From: Motacilla alba alba
Lineage: Eukaryota > Chordata > Aves > Passeriformes > Motacillidae
Length of the DNA: 64,000 nucleotides
Reading direction: 5' to 3'
Assembly: GCF_015832195.1 (NCBI RefSeq)
Contig: NC_052019.1
Span: 41,109,016-41,173,015, forward strand
A program made the translations under genes and the position numbers. Below are positions 50,716 to 61,330 of the stretch, in pieces (the first letter of the stretch is position 1; each line of letters begins with the position of its first letter). The notes under the pieces are model-generated. The model was not told the origin of the DNA and ran no database searches. It saw only the letters and a list, made by a program, of their open reading frames with translations.

Positions 50716-51410
50716 TTTCACTAATAGACTAGCAATGGTAGTTTCAGCACTTGAGGGATCACACGGTCTTTAAAATACAAAACAAACAAGAAAAAAAACC
50801 CCAAACAAGTAACAAAATATCCCTCTCAAACCTCCCAAATACCTGCCCTTCATTTTCTGGATTTTGCTAGTTATTAGTCTTTAGGGAAACCACTTCTGAC
50901 CTAAGTCACTGCTATAAATGTCATCTAAAAATAATAAAAAATAAAGGTTTCTACATAAATTCTATCAAAACAAAAATTTCTATTAAAACCACTTTATTCG
51001 TTTATATGCCTTCTTTTTGTGAAGATCTAAATTTACTTGCATGACTTCACTGATGTTTGTGGTACGAACTGCAGTCTTTAACATTGAGCTCATGAATAAG
51101 TGTTTTAAAATTGAAGTTGTAAATAATAGGCTGTTTTACAGGGAGAAATATGTCTCATTGATGTGGGTTTTTGTTTGTTTGTTTTGAAGGATTTTGTAAA
51201 TTTACAGTTCACATAAATACCTTATTAAGGTCACCATTAACATACCAAGGCATTGCAACAGTGTTTTCTTATTTCAGAATGATCAAAATTAAAAGCACAG
51301 AATCCTCTTCAAAGAACAAAAACTTGCACTACTTTTTGCTTATGCTGATTTCAGAGAAATAAGACCTGCAAATGAGGATCCCTTACTAAATACCAGACTT
51401 CCCCAGCTGA

Positions 51411-52213
51411 TCACAGAATCACAGAATAATGAAGTTGGAAGAGATCTCTAAGATCATCAAGTCCAACCCATGTCCTAACACCTCAACTAGACTATAGCAC
51501 CAAGTACCATGTCCAGTTTTTTTTTAAACACATCCAGAGATGGTGATTCTATCACCTCTCTGGGAAGACGATTCCAGTAATTTATTTTTCTTTCAGTGAA
51601 AATTTTTTTCCTTATATCCAATCTGTACTTTCCCTGATGTAGCTTGAGACTGTGTCCTCGTGTTCTGTCACTTGCTGCCTGGTGGAAGAGACTGACCCCC
51701 ACCTGTCTACAGCCTCCCTTCAGGAAGTTGTAGAGAGCAATAAGGTCACCTCTAAGCCTCCTCTTCTCAAGGTTAAACAACTCCAGCTTCTTCCAACGTT
51801 CCTCATAGAGCTTGTGTTCCAAGCCCCTCACCAGCTTCGCTGCCCTCCTCTGTACATGCTCAAGCGTCTCAACGTCCTTCCTAAACTGAGGGGCCCAGAA
51901 CTGGACACAGCACTCAAGATGCGGCTCACCAGCGCCGAGTACAGGGGAAGAATGACCTCCCTGCTCCTGCTGGTCACACAATTCCTAATGCAGGCCAGGA
52001 TGCCATTGGCCTTCTTGGCCACCAGGGCACATTGCTGGCTCATATTCAACCGGCTGTCAACCAGCACCCCCACGTCCCTTTCCGCCTGAATGCTCCAGCC
52101 ACACTATCCCCAGTTTGTAACGCTATAGGGGATTTTTATGGCCAAAATGTAAAACTCGGCACTTAGACTTATTAAACTTCATGCTGTTGGACTCTGCCCA
52201 TCTGACGCATGCC
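51411..52213 (-). mobile_element. CR1 LINE, best-preserved copy, 5'-truncated in ORF2
   Basis: About 800 bases of antisense CR1. The 3' end is at 51411 with two octamer units; the 3' UTR follows, then ORF2 C-terminal coding sequence. On the minus strand, frames 52073-51828 and 51981-51487 carry family motifs in order: [100 protein letters not shown] and [15 protein letters not shown]. The two frames meet near 51921-51927 at an apparent one-base loss. Upstream of 52073 the coding trace (MKFNKSKC.VLHFG type) continues to about 52213, where the element is truncated. It lacks the endonuclease and most of the reverse transcriptase, so it is inactive. Confidence 0.95.
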
Positions 52214-53897
52214 TTCAGTATTCATTTATTTCAGTACCTTTCTTTGTTGGGTATTTAATATAAGTAAGTGAAATATTTCCAGGAATATTTTTGGTGAAAC
52301 TGCTCTGTTGGTGTTTTGGTCTCCTTGTCATCATTGTCTTGTAGTGGAGTGGTTACACCTCTGATTTTCCTCTGGAGGTTCTGATGTTGGGCTGCTGATG
52401 GAAGTGCAATCTGCCTCATGTCCCACTGGCCCCTCTGGGAAGTGGCAGTTGTGTTCACGTGGGACCTCCTGGAGACCATAAGCTAGGAGATATTTTCATG
52501 TTGTTCAGCTAGCTTGCTAATTCTCATCTTTACTGTTGATCTGCGCTGTTTCACAAATGACCAATTGAGATCTGAGCAAAGAAAAGTTAGGAATGTTGAA
52601 ATAAGATCAGCAGATTTGTAGCCATGTGAGTAGAATTGCTGGAAGGTTAAACTAAGATTTTCACTCAATTTGAAGGGGGAAGAGAAAGAGGAATAGGAGG
52701 TGAACTATTTCACAGACACAGTATTGTCATTAGCCTTTCTTTTTGCATAACAGGTTCATTTAAAAATTAATTCATTACTTTTGTAAATCACTTGCATTCT
52801 TATTCTGTATATTTATGTACTGATTCTCAAAGATAATGTCCAGCAGGGCATCAGTCCTTGGGATGGAGTAGTAGTAGTCAACAGCATTATTAGCTCTTAG
52901 TCTTTAGCTTTTTTTCCTAAGTAAATGAGCAGACCTCACAAGAAAACCACATAAAATCACGTGCTAATCCTTTACCTCTTTTTAAGCCGTTTGTCCAGTT
53001 TCACTTTCAGCAAAATGAATTATGCTGATATTTCATTTGGTATTGAGGAGAGAAGAAAAACTTTGAAAGTGCCTCCTAATAAGATATAAACACCACCTTG
53101 GTTATGTCTTAATCTGTTCCAAACTGAGACCTGTGCTGCTTTTAATGCCAATTTCTACAATACTTGAATTCTGACTTGAGACTCTGACATTCAGGTCCTC
53201 TCCAGACAGTACTTCTGATAACCTTTGGAGAATCCTTTGTAGAGGTATAATAAAGGGTTCTTATAAAAAAACTAAAAGCAATGCTGGCACTTACCTCAAT
53301 CATCTGAGAACTTGAATTTTCCAGAGTTGGAACTGGCAAGACGAGATTGGAATGCATATAATCTTCAACATCTTATTTTCAATTGCGTACTTCTTTAGAA
53401 TTTTAATATAGATACAATATTAATTGTAATGCCAAGTAATAATGCCATCTAATGACATTAATTTTATTTGAAGGCTAGAGACATATTAGACTAAATCCAA
53501 TCTGCCTTATGTCATCTCTAAGCAGGTATCCTTTTTGTTGTGGAAATATTACTGTGGTCAGAAGTAGGATTTCATATGGAAAATAACAATTTTTTAATGC
53601 TGTTGAGCCAGCCGGTGGGATGAGGGCTATAAGAACTTCTGAATAATGCCATCTGGAGCTCCTGAAGTCTGCCTCAGAAGTATTTGGCAGTTGACTTCAT
53701 CAGGTCATTATGTCATTTTCAGATCAGTGGAGTGGAAAAAAGTTGGGATTCTTCCAAAATTCTGTCTTTCAGTTTGGAAACAGTATTTCTATGTGTTGCA
53801 TTTTTTTCCCAAAAGTAGTAAAGCAGCATAAAACTGTCAGATGTGCCTGCCAGTCTGGTAGAAGCTTGGCAAATATTAAAAGATGGATTTTTAAATT
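52214..53897. other. Intron 1, nothing recognised
   Basis: AT-rich DNA between the CR1 copy and the C20 tract. No gene, RNA or repeat family is seen. Confidence 0.5.
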
Positions 53898-53917
53898 CCC
53901 CCCCCCCCCCCCCCCCC
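53898..53917. repeat. C20 homopolymer
   Basis: Twenty consecutive C (twenty G on the minus strand) in AT-rich sequence. Long C/G homopolymers are much rarer than A/T runs in vertebrate introns. It can form G4 on the template strand and i-motif on the sense strand, and it is prone to length error. Confidence 0.9.
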
Positions 53918-54179
53918 TTGAACATGGTGACATACACAGTAAATTATGGTCTTTTGAAAGTGGAACACCATCTGAACATACTGTCAAAAAATTTTGGTGT
54001 AAATCTGTCACTGGCTTTGGTAATTTAGCAGTAAGATTACACAAAGAGATGGTGGCTGTTCCCTTCCTTTTCCCTTAGCATACTTGTATGGGATTTAGGA
54101 AATGGATCAGTTCCTAGCCCAAAGAGATTTTCCCAGGATTTTCAGACATCTCCAGTTTCCCATGAGGAAGGTGGCCCTT

Positions 54180-54605
54180 TAATGCTACTACAAGTGTGTG
54201 ATGCTGACCTTCAGTTGAAGCAGGAGCCCAAAGCTGGCTGTGTGGTGGTGCAATCTGTGCCCCCCTCAGCCAGCTCTAGGCAGTGTCCTCACCGTGGGGA
54301 AAAACTCCCTCCAAACACTCTGCTTTGCTCTCCAGTCTGCTGCTCAGCATGGGTGCACTGGGGACTGTGGGCATTGCAGTGCTGGAAACTGTTAAAGTCG
54401 AATGGGCAGTGCCAGAGTGCTTCTTGCAGGTTTGCACCATGGTGTTTGCTCGTCTCACCCCATTTCTGGCGTGCCCAGAGTCCCTGTGGGCAGGGAGCTG
54501 CTCTGCCCAGCTCACCAGGGAGCTGAGGCACACTCAGGAATTGCAGAATGGGTTGGCTGAGGCTGGATCCAGAGCAGAACAACACTACAGGGCTTGGAAC
54601 TAGGG
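54180..54605. other. GC-richer patch, unidentified
   Basis: A segment of about 425 bases is clearly richer in G+C than its flanks and open in several frames at once (+ 54182-54526, + 54283-54603, - 54289-54639). Simultaneous opening in unrelated frames points to composition rather than coding. It has few CpGs and no CR1 motif. It may be an unrecognised old retroposon or a gene-conversion hotspot. Confidence 0.35.
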
Positions 54606-54652
54606 CTTGTTTATAATCAATCCATGGTTCAAGGAACAAGTCATCTTTTTCC

Positions 54653-54673
54653 TTTTTTTTTTTTTTTTTTTTT
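54653..54673. repeat. T21 homopolymer
   Basis: Twenty-one T on the sense strand, close after the GC-richer patch. A poly(A) tail of a minus-strand retroposon would look like this at its left end, but here the T-run lies to the right of the patch, so it does not fit as the tail of a minus-strand copy of it. Confidence 0.8.
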
Positions 54674-57327
54674 CTTCTCTTATATATTTAGGATACTTTT
54701 GAACTGGTGCTTTTTGTGACTTGAAAGCTTGAAAGAGATGAATTACTCCAGTATGCTTACTCTTGGAAGCTTCAGCTGCTGCGGAGCGAATGCCAGCCTG
54801 CCTGCTGATGGGCACATCTGTTATATTTTATCTGTTTTGTAATCCAAATCTTTCTGAGACCATTTCTGTCCATATACAGTCAATCCAGTTGTGCCATTAG
54901 CATTTGAGTACAGATGGCAAGTGTGCTCATAATAATGTTCCTGACTGCAGCTTGGGTTCAGTGAGACAAAGGTTGGCTCTTGCCATTTGTGAACACAGAA
55001 CTATTTAATTTTGTTAGACTTATGCTGGGCTTTGGGTAGATGTAGTCTGAAAAAGTAGTTTTACTCTGAAGACCTTTTTTCTTTGAAGATGCTGCTAATT
55101 CAGACTGTCTGATGTTCCTGAGGAGCCCATCCCACTGGATTTAATCATTATGAAGAATGTCTTAGTCTGAGAGTAATCCCCAGGGAGATTGCATCAGTGA
55201 GACCTTGGTGAAAGTTTTAAGAGTGACTACAGAAACTAGAGACCTCAAAAGTAGTAGTGAGAATAAATATTTAGACTGGGAAAGCTCTCAGATATTTTAA
55301 ACAGACTTCAAAAAAAGTGTATTTATATAATACAGCAATATCAAAAGTTATGAAATTTTACCTATAGTCTGATAGAAAATTAGCTAACAGCAGGATGTTA
55401 CAATCCTGCCAAGTTATCCTTGCTAGAGTGTAAGAACAGCACCAAAGCAGTTCAGGAAGTGAGTATTCTATAATTAATCTTGAAATTTTAGGAGTTTTTC
55501 TTCTGGGAGTTCTTTAAATAAACAAAAAACAAAACCCAAAATGCACAAGCAATCTCATTATCTGATAGTAATGCAGCCAAAAGAGAAATGACGTTTACTG
55601 TATAAAGTATCTACTGAGAGTAATTTGTCACTAACAGCAGCCATTAGTTAACACTGTAAGCGCCACCATGATTCTGACTAAATAGCACTTGTTAAATTTT
55701 GTTTAAATACTATAGCAGCAATTATACTGATGTATATTAGGAGCTTCAGCATAAAAGTGACTGATTATATGCCTTTTATAGAGGAGATGAAAAGTGAAAA
55801 CATAGTAGTTAATTATGACGTAGACTTTTCATGGCTTGCACAGCTGTATTAAGAGAATGAAGACAGCTGCAAGAATAAGCTGCAAAAAATAGTTTATTTA
55901 GCTTGCCTGCTTCCTAACTACACACATGTCCTTCTGGAGGGAGGCAGCTGGTATGGAAATGTTTCATCTTGGTATCTGATCAAAAAGCACTCCCAGCACC
56001 TTCTTGGTGACTGCAGAAGCACGCAGAGAGTGCTAATTTAAATTAGGAAATATTAAACACCTGTACACTTGTGTGTGTGCAGTAATCCTCCATCCTGATA
56101 TTTCCAAGTCCCAGGAATAGTTTAGTTTCACTGCATTTTTAGGCATACTAGTGACAAGAGTAGTTATGTAGAAGGAGAAAAGAAGGTGAACTTGTAGGAA
56201 GAATACCTAAAAACACCTTTCTGAAACAAAGACACAGTGAGTAAACTTGGAGTGTTATTGTTTTATGAGCCATAATTTGAAGTTGTTTGCCTTTGAAGGC
56301 AAAGGCTTTTTGATCTATATTCTGCTGTTGACTAGATTTTTATCTTTTAAGAGAGATGAAAGTAGTTTAAATGAATCTGCTAAAACAATGGAAAGATACT
56401 TGAGGGAGGTCTTATTTTGGAAAATAGAGTTAATCTGCAAAAAGTAGGGTAGTAGAACTCTCATGTTGTCTGTGTAATTTGGTTAAATTTTAAAAACCCT
56501 TTAACTTGTTTTCATAAATCAGAATATTCTTGTTTTCCATGGTTTCTTCCCTTGTATGAAACTTAATTTGCACATGTAAGTGGAAAATAGAAAATTAGTT
56601 TTAAGCCTAATATTTAAAGCTGTCGCCTTACAAACCAGAAATATTTCAACTTGTAAAAATTGTTAATTACAGATTAAAATATTTTTACTTATTTTCCTAT
56701 TCATTTGATGGGAAAGGAAGAATAAAAAGTGTTTGCTGAAAACATTTTCTGAATTATTTATATTTTCCCCATAAGAGAAAGCAGAGACTTCTTTTTTTCA
56801 ACTGACTTTTTTTCCCCCATCCCATTCACTTCAACCTTTTTCAAAGTTGAGAGGAGATGTAAATCATAAACACTAAAATACGGAGAAAGAGTAAAGCTTC
56901 ATCTTTGTTAAGTAAGAAATTTAAACTCCTGCTTTTGGAAATGGAAATGGAAAGTATGAGTAATGGGATATGAAAGAGTATAATTCAGGGAGAAGAAAGG
57001 CCTTTTATTAAAAATTCATGTATTGAAAAGTTTCACCACTACTGTCAGTGACTGACTGCAGTTGATACTGAATTATGTCTTGTAAAAATGGTATTTTGTT
57101 CTAAAAAACCAAGAACCAAAAAACATAGTATAATATGGAATTAAATTGCAAGTTGTTTTTTCCCAGTTCAAACTGGTGAACAATCATGAATTCAGAATTT
57201 TAGGAATTTTGCGTTACATTTCCACAATTCTACATTTATTTTCTGAATACAGTAGTAAGTAAACCACTGCTCCATAAACTAAGCAGGTGGCCATTTTGAT
57301 AATCTCACCTACATTTCAGTGTAAAAT
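54674..57327. other. Intron 1, nothing recognised
   Basis: AT-rich intronic DNA without recognised features. Confidence 0.5.
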
Positions 57328-57431
57328 ATGATAATAATAATAATGATGATAATGATAGTAGTGATACTAATGATAATAATGATACTACTACTACTACTAA
57401 TAATAATAATAATAGTAGTAGTAGTAATAAT
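57328..57431. repeat. Compound trinucleotide microsatellite with a perfect internal hairpin
   Basis: About 100 bases of GAT/AAT, ACT, AAT and AGT units. The (ACT)n block and the (AGT)n block are reverse complements: 57386-57399 pairs perfectly with 57413-57426 over 14 bp around a 13-base AAT loop. Confidence 0.9.
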
Positions 57432-60400
57432 CCTGTCTATAACCAACCTTGTTGTCAGTTAGTACTTGTTAAGCAGTGCCTGGTTTTGGTGCTGTAGTGG
57501 CAAAATTGAGAACCCTCATTATCCATGAAATAGTTTTCTGATTGGAAAACCTTTGCAATCTACTGTCCCATACCCAAACAAATGCAGTAAAATTATGATC
57601 TGACAAAATTAAAAAAAAAAAAAAACTTGAGAAAGATTACATCTGAGGTTTTTGTGCACAGAACTACTCCATGGCAATATGTGGAAATGGGGAAGGTGTT
57701 TGTAGGTGTTGGCTGCCCTGGCTGTTTCACTGTCAGGGTAATGCTGTTACGGTGCTCTCTCTGTTGTGAGACACATTGTTTTATCTTTATTCATTGGAAG
57801 AGTTTCTTTGTCTTAGATACTCACTAGTCAGGAGATAGTGACCTATCAAAGTTTTCTTAAATGCACTGTCTGATCTTGGTCACTCATACAGGAGAAGAAT
57901 ACTGCAGGACTGCATTTGTAGAAAAGGTTTTGGCAGTTTGTTCCTTAAACTAAGACCAGTTCTGGGTTTCAGAAACTTCTCTGTAGCCTCACACAGGGCA
58001 ACTGGTTCACCATTCCTTGTGTTTATGCTCCCCTCTTTATTATTCAGCTGTCTCAGACTATGCTTAGCTGCATATTTATGCTAAAATTCTGCAAGACCAC
58101 TGTGCATTAAAAATTGGGAATTTGTGATATAGAGTTGGGCAGCTAGCTGCTTTGCTATTCAGAGTCCCTGCATGATACCTCACTCAGAATTTCATCTGGG
58201 GGCCAAGTGTGCTGCAGGCAGGTAGGCGATCCTTTCTGAGCTATTTGGACAGAGCTGTGTGCTTACAGAGAAAATATCCCAGGCCTCCTCACAAACATGA
58301 TTATTTAGAATTGTGCATAGGGAGTTTTTTTTTGTGTGTGTGTATGCATGGATAAATAAAAGTAATATGTCTTACTTTGGACAAAGTATTTTATTGGTTC
58401 TGCATAGTAAATGGCAGAAAATGTTTCCTGGTTGCTTTCTCTCCTTCCCTTGTTAAAGAAGCCAGTCTTGGGAAACAGTCTGGCATGAAGGCTAACAATT
58501 AAAGTTTCTTTATCTTTTTTCATTGTGTTTCCCCATGCACCCATAAAAATGGAGATTCTCTATAGCCCATCTTTTGTTGCTGATGTATTTGCTAGTATAC
58601 AAACACTGATATTTGATAATTTCACATTGAACTTTACAAATCTGATATTCATGTGAAACTAAAATAAAATTCATCAATGTGCTCTTCTTTCCTTTTTTTT
58701 TTCTCTAAATTGTTCTTAATGTGGTGTTTTTCTATGCGTATATTGGAACTGGAGTTTTATTGGTGGGTTTTTCGTTTGATTTTTCTGCTGTAATTAATCA
58801 ATATGTCCTTCTTCACTTAATTTACCTAAGAAGTGTATTATGAATAGAAACAACATGATTCTGTATTAAAGCAACAGAATGGGAGAAAAATAAGAGCTTT
58901 TGTTTGCCTTAATGAACTAGGACTGCAGATTCAGATAAAACTTTGCCAAACCTCGGAAGGCAACAGGTGATCAGCTTTTATCTAGTGCTGTTCTGTACAT
59001 GTAGATGAAAATAAAAAAATAAAATGCAATTAATAGTGAGTTTATAGGAGGGAAAAAAGCACAAAAATTATACACAAAATATTATCTTTTGTCATTGAAT
59101 GAATAAGTTGATAAGCCAACTTGTATTCAGCTTTAAGAACTGAGCTAGGCTGAGGGTTCTTTTTGACTTCAGTTAACAAGGCATAGCGGCTGACTTAATT
59201 TTTTTTTTCCAGTGAATTGATCTCACAGACACTGAGTGTAGAAGCATTTTCTGTATATGAGTAAAAGTACTGGAGGCTTAAATAGAAGCACATATTTGCA
59301 GCTGTTTTACATAACATCTGGATTTCATCCACGTTCCCAGCTGTAATGTACATGGAATAAAAGAGGGCAAGAGAAGAAGAGAAGGATTCCAGTAGATTGT
59401 GTCATCAAATGACTATGACTAATTTAAACAGTTAGGTATTAATAGTGGTACAGTACTCTGAATTTAAAGGAAAAAAAATGAAACTTCTACCTGTTTTGAC
59501 TCCCCAATAATGATAGAAATAAATGACACTGATAAAGGAGGATGAAATGAAGTTCCTGTGTTCTCATGTTAAGGTAGTACTAAAATCTAGACATTATTGG
59601 TGAACTGCTTAGTGCACTTAAAGAAAATAAGCTGTTTTCTTTAGCTTTGGAGGTCAGTAAATGTTTTTAGGTTTTGGGTTTTTTTGCTTTGACTTAAGTT
59701 CCATTGTACTAAAGGTGTAAGATTTTATTATGTTAGCAATATAAGACTGGTCTTCCAGCCCAGACTGGTTGGTAATATGAGCTGGGTGAAAAGATAATTA
59801 CATGCTCTGCTGGAAAAGGGGATGGGGTTCTCATCATCTTTCAGAATTTATCTCCCTGAGTAGACAGGCACAGTAAGTATTTATCATTAGTTGCTTTTGT
59901 TAATTTATAATTGTTATTTTAACTCCTGCCTTTCCACAATGATACGCAATTATTTTGGCTAGTAACCAGAATTAGAATAAATATTATTAAATAGAAATTT
60001 ATAACACAAAAGGAAGTGGTTTTGCTTTCCTCTTCATACAGTAACTGTAAAAGCTCTAGGGGATGAATTAAACAAGTCCTTGGGATATTTAATTGGGAAT
60101 TGCTGGTAAGTATTGACTTCATTCAAAATTTATGTGGCACCCTTTTTTAGTAGCACTAACAAAAAATGTTGTCCTGTGAAGGGAATTATTGGAATTGAAA
60201 ACAAGAACAGCTATAACTAAATGCCTTCAGTTAGACCCAGAATATTGTCTTTGTGAATGGCTTTGGGCTTAGCTGTGAGTAGATACCCAGGTTTGCCAAC
60301 TTCTGATCCCTGGTAATCCCATTCTGCACCAGGCGTTAACACTTGAGGGGTGTGTGCTGGGGAATGCTGTGTGTCTCCTTGAGAAGGAGGATGGTTTTGT

Positions 60401-61011
60401 TATCAGCTGAATTTTAGCAGCAGCCACAAGGAAAGCAAATGATTTTCCAAATGGATAAATTTGGTTTACTGTCGTCTGCAGGATGTACCAGAAAACAGAA
60501 TGAAAACCCAGTCTTCCAGCTGTTGGGGGTTGGAGGGAGCTGTATATGAAGAATTGCCAAAATAAAGAAAGAAACTGTGTTTCTAGACCCTTTATTAATC
60601 TATACTATTTTTACTTTACAGAGGTTACTTTGTTTCAATTGAGCTTTTGCCTAACATTTTCCTAGACCAGTCTCTAGAAGTAGGGAGGGTAATAAGCAAC
60701 ACTGGACAAAGTGCAAATGCAGACCCTTGTGGAAACTTTCAGTCTTTGTGGGAAGTCTCCTAAAGGAAACCTTATCAGTACCGCAAATGTCTGGAATGCC
60801 CTAATAGATCTTATTCTTCTATCTGTTCTCTCACAGTGAAGTACCATTCTTTTAGTACGTGAGATGATTATGGTATGGAAAACTGCACCCAGAACAGCTG
60901 AAACACTCTGAGCTCATGACAATGAATACCTGTGTCAAGGAGGGCTTCTGTTAGCTCCAGCCAGCAAACTTAGAAGCATTACTCTCTACCAGTGTGTGAA
61001 AAGGAAGGACC
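57432..61011. other. Intron 1, nothing recognised
   Basis: AT-rich DNA with A15 at 57611-57625 and no recognised gene or repeat family. Confidence 0.5.
57611..57625. repeat. A15 homopolymer
   Basis: The one A-run of 15 or more that I noted on the sense strand of the intron; other long homopolymers there are T-runs. Confidence 0.8.
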
Positions 61012-61060
61012 AGTGGCTATTAAGTGGCCATTGATCAGTGGCTATAAGATATTAGTGGCT
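61012..61060. repeat. Degenerate AGTGGCY short repeat
   Basis: Four AGTGGC(T/C) boxes start at 61012, 61023, 61037 and 61054, a decayed minisatellite-like cluster. Confidence 0.55.
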
Positions 61061-61114
61061 CTCTGATGGTGTGCATAGATGGTGCTGCTAAGAGATGTGA
61101 ACTGCCTTAAAGCC

Positions 61115-61330
61115 AGAATTGCCCTGGAGTGCAGCTGGTGCCAGGCTAGACTCTAGGGAGGATGGCAGGGGAAGGAGCAGGAGCAGGGCTGTCCCAGGGC
61201 TGGCATCACCTCCCACACCCCATGGAAGGGCCCCGCTGTGGGGATCCTCACAACTGCAGGAAGCTGGGGTAGAATAATGGAGACAATGGGAAATCCAGCT
61301 TGTGGGAGGAGAAGGGGGCACTTTCTGTTC
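61115..61330. other. GC-richer patch, unidentified
   Basis: About 215 bases rich in GGAG/CAGG and CCC runs (for example GGGGAAGGAGCAGGAGCAGG near 61169) inside AT-rich intron. CpG is scarce, so it is not a CpG island. A short minus-strand open frame (61088-61321) has no recognised content. Confidence 0.35.

Noticed and set aside
51652..52089. 145-codon plus-strand open frame
   Set aside because: It is the antisense shadow of CR1 ORF2 on the minus strand.
54182..54603. Overlapping 114- and 106-codon plus-strand frames as a possible gene
   Set aside because: Two plus frames and one minus frame are open together, which reflects composition. There is no recognisable protein.
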